64,000 bases of DNA from an uncultured Lachnospiraceae bacterium (lineage in GTDB: Bacteria > Bacillota > Clostridia > Lachnospirales > Lachnospiraceae): contig CASWVG010000002.1 of NCBI GenBank assembly GCA_949472775.1, positions 62,001 through 126,000 on the forward strand, written 5' to 3'. Under the pieces are notes generated by a model that was given only the letters and a program-made list of their open reading frames with translations, had not been told where the DNA came from and did not search any database. The position numbers were made by a program, and so were the translations under genes. Shown here piece by piece: positions 1 to 10,520 of the stretch. Each line of letters starts with the position of its first letter. The first letter of the stretch is position 1.

Positions 1-2
1 CT

Positions 3-560
3 ACGAAGCTGGAGATTCTGAACGACGAGTTTCAGCACGTGCACCGGTACAATCCGATCGAGCATATCAAGTGGAGGATCAAGACGCCGGAGAGCATCGT
101 GAAAAAGTTGAAAAAGCATGGCTATGAATCGACGATAGACAATATGGTGAGCCATGTGAACGACATTGCGGGCATTCGCGTGATCTGTTCGTTTGCGTCG
201 GATATTTATCAGATTGCGGAGATGATCAGCAATCAGAGTGACATTCGTGTCATATCTGTAAAGGACTATATCGTGAATCCGAAGGCCAGCGGGTATAAGA
301 GCTATCACATGCTGGTGACGGTGCCGGTGTATCTTTCCGACAGGATTGCGGACACGAAGGTGGAGATCCAGATCCGGACGGTAGCGATGGATTTCTGGGC
401 GAGTCTGGAGCATAAGATTCACTATAAGTTTGAGGGAAACGCGCCGGAGCACATCAAGGAGCAGCTTGTGGAGTGCGCGCAGATGGTTTCTGCGCTGGAC
501 GCGAGAATGATGTCACTGAATGAGGAAATCCTACATATAGGACAGGGAGAAGAGGAATAA
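3..560 (+). CDS. GTP pyrophosphokinase / RelA-SpoT domain small alarmone synthetase (5' truncated by window edge)
   Basis: Frame stays open upstream of the listed start to the window edge (TKLEILNDEFQHVHRYNPIEH); motifs DIAGIRV, NPKASGYKSYHM, VEIQIRTVAMDFWASLEHKI are typical of RelA/SpoT synthetase domains. Confidence 0.9.
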   Translation, partial: TKLEILNDEFQHVHRYNPIEHIKWRIKTPESIVKKLKKHGYESTIDNMVSHVNDIAGIRVICSFASDIYQIAEMISNQSDIRVISVKDYIVNPKASGYKSYHMLVTVPVYLSDRIADTKVEIQIRTVAMDFWASLEHKIHYKFEGNAPEHIKEQLVECAQMVSALDARMMSLNEEILHIGQGEEE

Positions 561-608
561 AACGCATCAGGATAAGGGCCTGTGAGGGCGGAAAGGCATG
601 GTTACAAA

Positions 609-2288
609 ATGAAAAGAGCAATCAATCAGTCTACACTGACTACCATTTTCAATGTCGGCTCCATTTGCGCACTACTGTTTATGCTGGTGCTCATAATCGC
701 ATACAGTGATGTGAGCCGTCAGTTAGAGGACGCTAACGAGGATCGCGTTGAGCTTACTTACAATGCAAACCGTTTTATGAACGGTTCTGCCTATCTGACG
801 AATGAAGTCCGTGCCTATGCGGCTACCGGCAGTAAAGAGCATTACGACAACTATTGGAATGAAGTCAACAACTTAAAAAACAGGGATATCGGCGTTGCCG
901 CCATGCAGGAAATCGGTATCACAGACAACGAACAGAAGATGATTGACAGTATGTACAGTCTCTCCAATGAGCTGGTTCCCCTGGAGGAGCAGGCGATGGA
1001 GCAGGTGCAGGCCGGAGAGCAGGGCGCAGCGGTTAATTATGTTTATGGCGAGGAGTACAACCGTTCCATTTCCAAGATCAATGCGCTGAAGGAAGAGTTC
1101 CTGGAAACTTTGGACACCAGAACGCTTCAGGAGGTAGAGAACCTCAACCGTTCCAGCAGTATGATCCAGATTCTGATGATCGTGGCTCTGGTCATGGTTG
1201 GAACGCTTCAGGTGATCAGCATGTGGGTGATCCGCAGGCGTATTTTACGTCCGGTCATCGCTGTGCGGGACCAGATGGGAGAAATTTCACAGGGCAATCT
1301 TTCGGCAGATTTTGGCTGGAAGTCCGACACTTCTGAGATTGGTATGCTGGTCGCTTCCATCCACGAGACAAAGGGAGAACTGAAGAAATACATTACAGAC
1401 ATAGACAATAAACTGTCGGAAATGGCGCAGGGCAATATGGACCTGACGATTGACAGCAGCTATCGCGGGGAGTTCCTGCCGATACAGGACGCCCTGCGGC
1501 AGATACTGGATGGGCTCAATGACGCGCTCAGCCGGATACATCAGACCGCCAGAAAGGTTTCCGACAGATCGGAGAGGATGGCTGTCAGCGCACAGACCCT
1601 GTCTGACGGTGCTGTACAGCAGGCGGCTGCTGTGCAGGAGCTTTCCGCCGGCATTCAGGATATTTCCGGACAGGTAAAACGGACTTCCGAGGATGCGGAA
1701 AATGCCCGGAAGTCTGCGGTGGAGACGGAAAACCAGCTTGGGGTGTGCAGTCAGAAGATGGACGAGTTGTCGTCCGCGATCGCCGATATCTCGGAATCCT
1801 CGGATCAGATCAGCGGTATCATTAAGACCATTGAGGATATCGCTTTCCAGACGAACATTCTGGCGCTGAATGCTTCTGTGGAAGCGGCGCGTGTGGGAGC
1901 CGCGGGAAAAGGGTTCGCGGTGGTGGCGAACGAAGTGCAGCAGCTTGCCGCCAAGAGTGCGGAGTCTGCCAAAAATATCACGGAACTGATTGTAAATTCG
2001 GTTCAGCTTGTCCGGTACGGGACTTCTTTGTCGGGAGAAACAATGACGGCTCTCACGAATGTGGTTTCCAGTTCCAGACAGTCGGCGGAGCTGGTGGAGC
2101 ATATTGCGGACTCAGCCGGCCAGCAGGCGGAATCCTTGAGCCAGTTGACAGAAGGGATGGAGAATATCTCCGCGGTGGTGCAGAGCAATGCCAATACGGC
2201 GGAGGAGTCGGCTTCTTCCGCGCAGGAGCTACGTCATCATGCGGAGCGGCTGCAGGAAGCTGTGCGGCACTTTCGACTTCGGCGCTAA
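609..2288 (+). CDS. Methyl-accepting chemotaxis protein (N-terminal TM, periplasmic helical sensor, HAMP, MCP signalling domain)
   Basis: [47 protein letters not shown] hairpin motif; two TM segments; start chosen at ATG 609. Confidence 0.93.
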   Translation: MKRAINQSTLTTIFNVGSICALLFMLVLIIAYSDVSRQLEDANEDRVELTYNANRFMNGSAYLTNEVRAYAATGSKEHYDNYWNEVNNLKNRDIGVAAMQEIGITDNEQKMIDSMYSLSNELVPLEEQAMEQVQAGEQGAAVNYVYGEEYNRSISKINALKEEFLETLDTRTLQEVENLNRSSSMIQILMIVALVMVGTLQVISMWVIRRRILRPVIAVRDQMGEISQGNLSADFGWKSDTSEIGMLVASIHETKGELKKYITDIDNKLSEMAQGNMDLTIDSSYRGEFLPIQDALRQILDGLNDALSRIHQTARKVSDRSERMAVSAQTLSDGAVQQAAAVQELSAGIQDISGQVKRTSEDAENARKSAVETENQLGVCSQKMDELSSAIADISESSDQISGIIKTIEDIAFQTNILALNASVEAARVGAAGKGFAVVANEVQQLAAKSAESAKNITELIVNSVQLVRYGTSLSGETMTALTNVVSSSRQSAELVEHIADSAGQQAESLSQLTEGMENISAVVQSNANTAEESASSAQELRHHAERLQEAVRHFRLRR

Positions 2289-2652
2289 ACGCGCCGAAGA
2301 TGCCCATAAATGAGGAGTGCCCAGGCACCTTTCGGCACCCGGGCTATTATGAAAAAATTTATCTATGTGTGTAGTTGTTATACGACATCTCGTATTGTTT
2401 TTGTATAAATTGAGTATACTTCCGCAATGTGAATAAAGTGTGAATGAACTGTAAAGTTATGGTAAATATTTCCAAATATGTAAAAAATGAGAAATATAAT
2501 ATGTGCAAATTGCACAATAAAGTGGTGGCCGGGGGAGAGTGAAAAAGCGCTCTCCTTTTTCGCTGTTGTCATAAGGGCGGAAAGATGATAAAATGCAGAC
2601 ATGGTTTTTCTGTTTTGTGGCAAAATAGCAGATAAAGGAAATGGAGATTGTT

Positions 2653-3174
2653 ATGGATACTTTTATAGATAAGCTGGCTCAGAAGAAAAATGCACAGGAG
2701 ATGATACGCGCGAACTCCGCGGCGGAGGCGGCGAAGATGGACCAGATGCAGAGGCAGATGAAAGCGTACGACGAACTGATGCAGGAAATCCGCCGGGTAA
2801 ATATCAAGACCGCGGAGAATGTGGACAATGTGCGCGATGTGTTGTCGCAGTGCATGGAGAAACTGACAGCTCTGGAGACGGAGAGCGGACAGGCGGAAGA
2901 TGTGGAGAAGCAGCTTGCCGGGATCAAGAGTCTGCTGGAGGAGAGAATTACACAGTCCGAGGAGTTTGTGCACAGGGAAAACGTGAAGGTTTACCGCAAT
3001 GTGCAGGCGGCGTTTACGGAGGAACTTGCCAAGCAGAACGGGCAGGTGAAACCGGAAAAGGGGCAGGGGACACCCCTCTGGCTTTCTATTGTGATTCTTG
3101 TCGGCGTGGTGGTCGATATTGCGGTCACACTGGTTCCGCTTGTTCTTAAAATGACGAATGTAAAGTTGTTTTGA
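2653..3174 (+). CDS. Coiled-coil protein with a single C-terminal TM segment, unknown function
   Basis: Long charged helix (heptad-like) followed by PLWLSIVILVGVVVDIAVTLVPLVL; ATG 2653 used as start. Confidence 0.6.
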   Translation: MDTFIDKLAQKKNAQEMIRANSAAEAAKMDQMQRQMKAYDELMQEIRRVNIKTAENVDNVRDVLSQCMEKLTALETESGQAEDVEKQLAGIKSLLEERITQSEEFVHRENVKVYRNVQAAFTEELAKQNGQVKPEKGQGTPLWLSIVILVGVVVDIAVTLVPLVLKMTNVKLF

Positions 3175-3219
3175 GGTTAAACGGAAAGCGGACCGTCAAG
3201 AAGGCGATCAAATATTATT

Positions 3220-4803
3220 ATGAAAATATTGAGCAGACATTATAAAAAAATGAAAATTGCATATATTAAGGTTGCGGTGTTTGCAAGCATCGTCGCAGCC
3301 TTTTTCCTGCCCGGTTTCCAGACGCTTGAAAGCGATGGGGACAACCTTTTCACGGTGTATCTGAACGGGATGCAGGTGGGCGTGATGGGGGACATTGCGG
3401 AGGCGGACGAGTGCCTGATTGCGGCGAGAAAGTCGCTTGCTTCAAGCAGCGATGAAATGGTACTTGCGGAGAGCGAGCTGAGTTGGGAAGGGGAAGAGGT
3501 GCTCTGGGGCACCGTAGATGACAGGAGTGTCATAATTTCAAATATGCTGAGCGCTCTGCGGGGCAGCGTCAAGGAAACCCTGAACCGTTCTTACACTGTG
3601 AAGATCAACGAGTACACAGTGAATCTGGCCAGTACGCAGGAGGTGCTTGCGCTTTTGCAGGCGTCCATCAAAAAATATGACAACGGCAACCACTATTACG
3701 CGGATCTGGTTATGGACTCCAGCAGGGAACTCAATGTGCTGACGACGCAGATTTATTCCGTGAAGGAGCAGGCGCAGGCGGAGGAAGAAGCGGAGGAAGT
3801 CATGACCAGCGCGGGGATTCACGCGGTGCTGGATGATATTTTTGAGGATATCGAGCCGGCTTCGGAAAAGGAATTTTCCGATTACGAACTGGGGCTTCTG
3901 GAGCTTGCGTTCGGCGATACGGTAGAGGTGGTGGAGTCTTACCTGCTTGACTATGAGCTGACGCCGCTTGCCCAGGCCATTGACGAAGTGACCAAGGATC
4001 AGGAAAAGGAGCAGATTTACGAGGTGGTTGCAGGGGACACGCTCTCCCAGATTGCCGAGAAGAATGAGATACCGTTAGATGAGCTGATCGCCATGAACGA
4101 GACGATAGAGGATGAAAACTCCATGATCCGTGTGGGCGACGAGCTGATTGTCACCGTGCCGGAACCGGAGCTTTCCGTGGAGCGCACGGAGCAGATGTAC
4201 TATGAAGAAGATTACGAGGCGGACATCATCTATGTAGATAATGACGACTGGTACACGAACCAGACCCAGACTCTGCAGGAGCCTTCGGCAGGTCACCGCA
4301 AAGTGGTGGCGGATGTGTCCTATCGCAATAACGAAGAGATTTCCCGGGAGATTCTGAAGGAGGAGATCACTTATGCGGCTGTGCCCAAAATTGTGGAGCG
4401 CGGCACGAAAATCCCGCCCACCTATCTGAAGCCGATTTCGGGAGGAAGACTTTCTTCCCAGTTTGGCAGACGAAAAGCGCCTACCAGAAGGGCGAGCACC
4501 TATCATAAAGGCGTTGACTGGGCGACTCCTGTTGGGACTGCCGTTATGGCGTCCTGCGCGGGAAAGGTTTCCAGGGCCGGATGGGGCAGCGGCTACGGCT
4601 ACGTGGTCTACATTGACCATGCGGACGGCAGACAGACCCGCTATGGTCATTTGAGCAAGGTTCTGGTAAAACAGGGGCAGACGGTGAGCCAGGGGCAGAA
4701 GATTGCTCTGAGCGGCAATACTGGTGTAAGTACAGGGCCGCATATTCACTTCGAGATCCTCATAAACGGGACGCAGGTGAACCCGTTTGATTACCTGAAC
4801 TAA
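3220..4803 (+). CDS. M23 family metallopeptidase with LysM and G5 domains
   Basis: LysM YEVVAGDTLSQIAEKNEIPLDELIAMN; G5-like KEEITYAAVPKIVERGTKIPP; M23 motifs HKGVDWATP and GPHIHFEI. Confidence 0.92.
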   Translation: MKILSRHYKKMKIAYIKVAVFASIVAAFFLPGFQTLESDGDNLFTVYLNGMQVGVMGDIAEADECLIAARKSLASSSDEMVLAESELSWEGEEVLWGTVDDRSVIISNMLSALRGSVKETLNRSYTVKINEYTVNLASTQEVLALLQASIKKYDNGNHYYADLVMDSSRELNVLTTQIYSVKEQAQAEEEAEEVMTSAGIHAVLDDIFEDIEPASEKEFSDYELGLLELAFGDTVEVVESYLLDYELTPLAQAIDEVTKDQEKEQIYEVVAGDTLSQIAEKNEIPLDELIAMNETIEDENSMIRVGDELIVTVPEPELSVERTEQMYYEEDYEADIIYVDNDDWYTNQTQTLQEPSAGHRKVVADVSYRNNEEISREILKEEITYAAVPKIVERGTKIPPTYLKPISGGRLSSQFGRRKAPTRRASTYHKGVDWATPVGTAVMASCAGKVSRAGWGSGYGYVVYIDHADGRQTRYGHLSKVLVKQGQTVSQGQKIALSGNTGVSTGPHIHFEILINGTQVNPFDYLN

Positions 4804-4894
4804 CGGTTCAGGCATGCATAGTGAAGGGGAAAAATTATGCCTGCATGAATAGACCGGGCAAATGCACGGCTGAACTGTGAATCAACGGCGGGGG

Positions 4895-4922
4895 TTTACA
4901 AACGTCCAAAATCTGCTATACT
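4895..4922 (+). promoter_or_regulatory. Sigma-70-type promoter for murA (TTTACA-16-TATACT)
   Basis: TTTACA 4895-4900 and TATACT 4917-4922, about 50 nt upstream of the ATG. Confidence 0.5.
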
Positions 4923-4971
4923 GTATTTTAATGTTTGAGTTTTTTCGTTGAAGAAAGGCAAGTAAACATAG

Positions 4972-6264
4972 ATGGAACAATATGCGATTAAAGGTGGAAA
5001 TCCGTTAGTCGGCGAGGTGGAGATCAGCGGTGCGAAGAATGCAGCGCTGGCGATTCTTGCAGCAGCTATTATGACGGATGAAACCGTATTGATAGAGAAT
5101 GTGCCTGACGTCAGAGACACCAATGTCATGATGCAGGCGATGGAAAGTATTGGCGTGATGATCAACCGTCTGGACAGACATACGGTGAAGATTAATGCCT
5201 CACAGGTTCATGATCTGGTGATTGAAGGCGACTATATTAAAAAGATCAGGGCTTCCTACTATCTGTTGGGGTCACTTCTTGGCAAATACAGCAAGGCGGA
5301 AGTAGTGCTTCCGGGTGGCTGTAATATCGGGCTGCGTCCTATTGACCAGCATATCAAGGGATTCCGCGCACTGGGAGCCGAAGTCGGAATCGGATACGGC
5401 CGCATCAGCGCGGAGGCGGTAAAACTTAAGGGAAACCATATCTACATGGATGTGGTGACTGTGGGCGCGACCATGAATGTAATGATGGCGGCAGTGATGG
5501 CGGATGGCACCACCGTGATAGAGAACGCGGCGAAGGAGCCCCATGTCGTTGACCTGGCAAACTTCTTAAACAGTATGGGCGCGAATATCAAGGGTGCGGG
5601 TACAGATGTAATTCGTATCAAAGGGGTGACGAAGCTTCACGGGACGGAGTATGGTATTATTCCTGACCAGATTGAGGCGGGTACTTTTATGTTTGCGGCG
5701 GCGGTGACGAAGGGTGATGTGACGGTAAAGAACGTGATCCCGAAGCATCTGGAGTCCATCAGCGCGAAGCTTCTGGAGATTGGCTGCGAGATCGAGGAAT
5801 CCGACGACGCGGTGCGTGTGGTTGCGGCGAAGCCACTCAGACATACCCATGTGAAGACCCTGCCTTATCCCGGATTTCCCACGGACATGCAGCCGCAGAT
5901 TACAGTGGCGCTGGGGCTTTCCGCGGGAACCAGCATTGTGACGGAGAGTATTTTCGAGAACCGGTTTAAATATGTGGACGAGTTGACCTGTATGGGAGCG
6001 AACATCAAGGTGGAGAGCAACACGGCGATTATCGACGGTGTATCCAAATATACAGGGGCACGTATTACCGCACCGGATCTGCGGGCAGGCGCGGCGTTAG
6101 TGATAGCGGCGCTGGCGGCAGACGGTATCAGTACGGTGGATGACATCAAGTATATCCAGCGCGGCTATGAGGATTTTCATATGAAACTGCAGGGTCTGGG
6201 AGCGCAGATTGATCTGGTAACCACGGACAGAGATCTGCAGAAATTTAAGCTGAAGGTTGGCTGA
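4972..6264 (+). CDS. murA: UDP-N-acetylglucosamine 1-carboxyvinyltransferase
   Basis: MEQYAIKGGNPLVGEVEISGAKNAALAILAA start, LPGGCNIGLRPIDQHIKGFRALGAEV, DLRAGAALVIAALAADG. Confidence 0.96.
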   Translation: MEQYAIKGGNPLVGEVEISGAKNAALAILAAAIMTDETVLIENVPDVRDTNVMMQAMESIGVMINRLDRHTVKINASQVHDLVIEGDYIKKIRASYYLLGSLLGKYSKAEVVLPGGCNIGLRPIDQHIKGFRALGAEVGIGYGRISAEAVKLKGNHIYMDVVTVGATMNVMMAAVMADGTTVIENAAKEPHVVDLANFLNSMGANIKGAGTDVIRIKGVTKLHGTEYGIIPDQIEAGTFMFAAAVTKGDVTVKNVIPKHLESISAKLLEIGCEIEESDDAVRVVAAKPLRHTHVKTLPYPGFPTDMQPQITVALGLSAGTSIVTESIFENRFKYVDELTCMGANIKVESNTAIIDGVSKYTGARITAPDLRAGAALVIAALAADGISTVDDIKYIQRGYEDFHMKLQGLGAQIDLVTTDRDLQKFKLKVG

Positions 6265-6385
6265 CCGGAAAACAGAGGGGCCTTCAGTTGCTTTCCCGCC
6301 GGTACAGAAAAGATATATTTGGGGCTTGACACAGGCTCCATGTTGGTGTATCTTGATTTTAGATAAATTTTATATCGTGAATCTT

Positions 6386-6500
6386 TCTCTTATTCAGAGT
6401 GGTGGAGATACATAGGATCGATGAAGCCACGGCAACCCCTGACAAGGAAGGTGCCAACCTGAGCGAAGCTGTTGTGACAGCATGATCGAACAATAAGAGG
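6386..6500 (+). ncRNA. SAM-I (S-box) riboswitch
   Basis: CTCTTATTCAGAGTGGTGGAGATACATAGGATCGATGAAGCCACGGCAACC...GGTGCCAACC...CAATAAGAGG matches the S-box core with closing P1; lies upstream of metK. Confidence 0.95.
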
Positions 6501-6520
6501 ATTTGATGTACGTATGTCGG

Positions 6521-6555
6521 GTCCCCTTGTTTCGAGAGAAATAAGGGGACTTTTT
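6521..6555 (+). terminator. Riboswitch expression-platform intrinsic terminator
   Basis: GTCCCCTTgtttcgagagaaatAAGGGGACTTTTT. Confidence 0.9.
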
Positions 6556-6661
6556 CGCGAATAAGCAGACTTACGGCGAGCAACGCGAACGAGAGATGTG
6601 CAGCATCTCGAGTCTCTGCCTATTTGCGTATATTACACAACACACAAAAAGGAGAGGAAAA

Positions 6662-7843
6662 ATGGAGAAAAGATTATTTACATCCGAATCTGTAACTGAG
6701 GGACATCCCGACAAAGTCTGCGACGCGATTTCCGACGCGATTCTGGACGCCTGCATGGAAAAAGATCCCATGAGCCGCGTGGCATGTGAGACGGCAGTCT
6801 GCACCGGGTTTGTACTGGTGACCGGTGAAATCACCACCAACGCATATGTGGATATGCAGAAAATTGTGCGTGATACCGTTCGGGAGATTGGATACACCAA
6901 GTCCGAGTACGGTTTTGACGCGAATACATGCGCGGTGTTTGTGGCGATCGACGAGCAGTCTGCAGATATCGCCATGGGAGTGGACAAGGCTCTCGAGGCG
7001 AAGAAGGGCGAGCAGACGGATGATCTGGACACGGGCGCAGGCGATCAGGGTATGATGTTCGGCTACGCTACCAACGAGACTGAGGAGTACATGCCTTATC
7101 CTATTGATCTGGCACATAAGCTTGCACTGCAGCTTACCAAGGTTCGTAAGGACGGCACGCTCAAATATTTAAGACCCGACGGCAAGAGCCAGGTTTCCGT
7201 GGAATACGACGAGGCGGGCAAGCCGGTACGCCTTGAGGCGGTTGTGTTATCTACCCAGCACGATGATGATGTGACGCAGGAGCAGATCCATGAGGATATC
7301 AAAAAGTATGTGTTTGATCCGGTTCTGCCGAAGGAGCTGGTGGACGACCAGACCAAATTCTTTATCAATCCTACGGGACGTTTCGTGATCGGTGGCCCTC
7401 ATGGCGATGCTGGACTGACAGGCCGTAAAATCATCGTTGATACCTACGGCGGCTATGCGCGTCATGGCGGCGGCGCATTCTCCGGCAAGGATTGCACGAA
7501 AGTAGACCGTTCCGCGGCTTATGCGGCGCGTTATGTGGCTAAGAATATCGTGGCGGCAGGCATTGCGGACAAGTGCGAGATCCAGCTCTCCTACGCGATC
7601 GGTGTTGCGCAGCCTACCTCCATTATGGTGGACACTTTCGGCACAGGCAAAATTGCGGATGACAAGCTGGTTGACATTGTGCGCGAGAACTTTGACTTAA
7701 GACCCGCAGGCATCATCAAGATGCTTGACCTCCGCCGGCCGATCTACAAACAGACCGCGGCTTACGGGCACTTTGGACGCAACGATCTGGATCTGCCCTG
7801 GGAGAAGCTTGACAAGGTGGATGCACTGAAGAAATATCTGTAA
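6662..7843 (+). CDS. metK: S-adenosylmethionine synthetase
   Basis: [66 protein letters not shown] 6662 preceded by AGGAGAGG. Confidence 0.97.
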   Translation: MEKRLFTSESVTEGHPDKVCDAISDAILDACMEKDPMSRVACETAVCTGFVLVTGEITTNAYVDMQKIVRDTVREIGYTKSEYGFDANTCAVFVAIDEQSADIAMGVDKALEAKKGEQTDDLDTGAGDQGMMFGYATNETEEYMPYPIDLAHKLALQLTKVRKDGTLKYLRPDGKSQVSVEYDEAGKPVRLEAVVLSTQHDDDVTQEQIHEDIKKYVFDPVLPKELVDDQTKFFINPTGRFVIGGPHGDAGLTGRKIIVDTYGGYARHGGGAFSGKDCTKVDRSAAYAARYVAKNIVAAGIADKCEIQLSYAIGVAQPTSIMVDTFGTGKIADDKLVDIVRENFDLRPAGIIKMLDLRRPIYKQTAAYGHFGRNDLDLPWEKLDKVDALKKYL

Positions 7844-7860
7844 ATTCATAAAAGACATAA

Positions 7861-7894
7861 AAAGTCCCTGCGCCGATATGGCGCGGGGCTTTTT
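7861..7894 (+). terminator. Intrinsic terminator downstream of metK
   Basis: AAAGTCCCTGCGCCgatatGGCGCGGGGCTTTTT. Confidence 0.85.
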
Positions 7895-8022
7895 GGATAC
7901 GTGCCGGGCTGTGGGAGACATGCGCAAGTGCCTGCTTTTTATGGCAGAAAGGAGAATTTGCGGGAGAGAAGTTTTAATAACATGTGGCTTATTTTACAGT
8001 GGCATTAAGAATAGGAAAAATA

Positions 8023-8051
8023 TTGACCAAATTATGGATTGCATGTAAAAT
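8023..8051 (+). promoter_or_regulatory. Sigma-70-type promoter TTGACC-17-TAAAAT
   Basis: TTGACC 8023-8028, 17 nt spacer, TAAAAT 8046-8051. Confidence 0.6.
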
Positions 8052-8145
8052 ACTATGCTAGAAAAGGCGATATATATTTAGTAGTATGTGCGCGTATCCA
8101 AAGGGCAGTTTAAAGTTTATGTGTGAGAACTGGGGGCGGTGAAAT

Positions 8146-9102
8146 ATGTACAGAAAATGGAAGAACACGGCGGCATTGGGACTGACAGTCTTACTCGGGT
8201 GCATGATGCCGGTGTGTACGATGCTGGCTGCGGAGAACGATGTGGAAACTGGGGCGGGTTCTGTCTCGGATAATGATGTGTTTCATGAGGACGTCAGTCT
8301 TCTGACTGCTGCGGTGGCAGAGCCGGATGCGCAGATGCAGGATGCCGATAGGTCGGATGTTGTGAATGCGCCTGAGATTGTCATTACAAGGGATGGGAAG
8401 AACAGGGCATGCAGCCTGGGCGGTGAGATCACGTTTGAATATATCAGATATTGGGGACCACAGTTTGATGTGACTGTCGGTCAGAGTGACCAGGAAGTTT
8501 CCCTGTTCTGCTGTCTGGACCGGGTGACGGACATAGAAGCCGGGGCTAAGAATGAAGACCAGATGGATTCCCTGTACTGGGGTGAGAAACAAACCCCGCC
8601 TGTAACGCTCCAGCCTCTGAACGACGGCATTTATGTCGTATATGTAAAAGCAGAAGCGGGGGGACAGACATATTATGCCCGTTCCGACGGAATCGTAGTG
8701 GATACGCAAAGACCGGTTATAAAAGGTATCGAGGAAGGAGAAACTTACCCGGAAGGAACGCTGTTCCAGGTGGAGGATGCCAATTTAGACAGGGTTCTGG
8801 TGAATGAGGAGCCGGCATTGTCCGAAGACGGAAATTATAAAGTGGTGGCGAACGGTACGTCCTGCGTCATCAGGGCAATAGACAAGGCAGGAAATGAAAC
8901 GTCCTGCAGTGTAAACGTGTCAGGGAATGGGATGCCTGAACCGGACAATATCATTTCTGAAAGTGGAGTTTATGAGTTGAAAGCAGGAAAGAAATACTAT
9001 CTTGCGGAAGGGAAATGGAAAGTGGAAGGTGACGGGTCCGTTTATCAGGGCGGTAATGAATTTTATGTAAAAGCGGATGGCAGTTATAAATTCTCAAAGT
9101 AG
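8146..9102 (+). CDS. Secreted protein with bacterial Ig-like region, unknown function
   Basis: Signal peptide MYRKWKNTAALGLTVLLGCMMPVCTMLAAE; Ig-like segment IVVDTQRPVIKGIEEGETYPEGTLFQVEDANL...AIDKAGNETS. Confidence 0.6.
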   Translation: MYRKWKNTAALGLTVLLGCMMPVCTMLAAENDVETGAGSVSDNDVFHEDVSLLTAAVAEPDAQMQDADRSDVVNAPEIVITRDGKNRACSLGGEITFEYIRYWGPQFDVTVGQSDQEVSLFCCLDRVTDIEAGAKNEDQMDSLYWGEKQTPPVTLQPLNDGIYVVYVKAEAGGQTYYARSDGIVVDTQRPVIKGIEEGETYPEGTLFQVEDANLDRVLVNEEPALSEDGNYKVVANGTSCVIRAIDKAGNETSCSVNVSGNGMPEPDNIISESGVYELKAGKKYYLAEGKWKVEGDGSVYQGGNEFYVKADGSYKFSK

Positions 9103-9145
9103 TTTCAGAAATTAACATGGAGCCGAAAGTGAGGCGTGGCAGAAG

Positions 9146-10507
9146 ATGCAGAAACCGATGTCGTATAAGAAAATCATAATTTGTGCCGGTGCAGCGTTGG
9201 CGGTGATTGTTGCGGTGGCAGCTATATTTCTATTAAATAAGGAAGAAACATTCCGGTCCATCATGGTTTATGATGTGGAGGGAAGTGCCACGATTGAGCG
9301 GGAGAGTGTGGGAGCCATGAATGCGGCGGAAAACCTGTATCTGGAATCCGGCGACCGTGTCAGCGTAGCGGCCGAATCCAGTATGCGCATGAAACTGGAT
9401 GACGATAAATATGTGATGGCGGAGGCAGATACGATCTTTGCCGTGGAGGCGGAAGGGTCAGCGGCGGATTCCCGGACAAAAATATGTCTGGAACAGGGCG
9501 CGATTACCAATGAAATTCAGCATCCGCTGAGCGAAGGATCCCAGTATGAGACGTCCACACCAAATTCCGTAATGGCGGTCCGCGGGACGATCTACCGTGT
9601 GGAATTGTATATGGATGACAATGGAGACCAGAATACGAAACTATGCTGTTTTCAAGGAAAGGTCGGAGCAAAGCCTGTTCTGCCGGATGGTACATATGGG
9701 GAAGAAATACTGGTTCCGGCAGGAAGCGAGCTGACTGTATATCACGATGGAACAGTGGGAGAAGTAAAAGACATTGCATATAATGAGCTGCCCCGGCAGG
9801 CGGTTGCAAATCTGCTCAGCCTGATGGAGAGTGGCCAGGATGTGACAGGTATCTCCCGGGAGGATCTGGCGCAGATGAATCCAGGGACGGCGGATGCCGG
9901 CGGGACCCCGGAGAATGCAGCCGTGCAGGCGGAACAGGACGGGACAGCGGAAGCGGTTTCAGAGAGCGATGTGCTTATCCATGCAACGGCACATATGACA
10001 GGGAATGGTTCGGCAAACCCGGACGGAGAAACGTGGCATATCCCGATGCCTCAGCCGACAACAGAACAGCCGGCGCCGCAGGCTCCGGCGATCAAAATGC
10101 CAAAGACAACGGCCCCGGTGAACGGTGGCAGCATTGGCCAGGGTAATACGGGGGAAGAAGGTTCGCAGGACGAAAATGCCGGAACCGACTCGGATGACGA
10201 CAGACCAAAGAAAGATAAGCCCGATAAACCGGGTAAACCAAATAAACCCGATAAGCCGGATAAACCGGACGAACCGGATAAGCCCGACAAACCGGATCAG
10301 CCGGACGAACCGGATCAGCCGGATGAACCCTCGGAACCGGTGACTTACACGGTGACCTTTATGTATCAGGAGAAAGTGTTTGCAGTGCAGACCGTTGAAA
10401 GTGGGAAAAATGCCGCGGTACCTGTGCTTATTCCGGCAGAAAGCGGCGCGTGGAATTTTGACTTTGGAACCAGAATTGAGGCGGATACGACAATATCGTG
10501 GAAATAG
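9146..10507 (+). CDS. FecR-domain membrane-anchored protein with KPD/EPD/QPD linker and C-terminal beta-repeat-like domain
   Basis: N-terminal TM; FecR motif SQYETSTPNSVMAVRGTIYRVE; DKPDKPGKPNKPDKPDKPDEPD linker; C-term YTVTFMYQEKVFAVQTVESGKNAAVPV. Confidence 0.8.
   Translation: MQKPMSYKKIIICAGAALAVIVAVAAIFLLNKEETFRSIMVYDVEGSATIERESVGAMNAAENLYLESGDRVSVAAESSMRMKLDDDKYVMAEADTIFAVEAEGSAADSRTKICLEQGAITNEIQHPLSEGSQYETSTPNSVMAVRGTIYRVELYMDDNGDQNTKLCCFQGKVGAKPVLPDGTYGEEILVPAGSELTVYHDGTVGEVKDIAYNELPRQAVANLLSLMESGQDVTGISREDLAQMNPGTADAGGTPENAAVQAEQDGTAEAVSESDVLIHATAHMTGNGSANPDGETWHIPMPQPTTEQPAPQAPAIKMPKTTAPVNGGSIGQGNTGEEGSQDENAGTDSDDDRPKKDKPDKPGKPNKPDKPDKPDEPDKPDKPDQPDEPDQPDEPSEPVTYTVTFMYQEKVFAVQTVESGKNAAVPVLIPAESGAWNFDFGTRIEADTTISWK
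10213..10341 (+). repeat. In-frame ~9-bp tandem repeat encoding (K/E/Q)PD linker
   Basis: Repeated gataaacc(s)/gaaccggat/cagccggac units inside the FecR-protein CDS. Confidence 0.85.
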
Positions 10508-10520
10508 CGGGATTTAAGAG

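Noticed and set aside
10213-10341. DNA repeat in the FecR gene considered as a mobile or CRISPR-like repeat
   Set aside because: In-frame 9-bp periodicity encoding a Pro-rich linker explains it fully.
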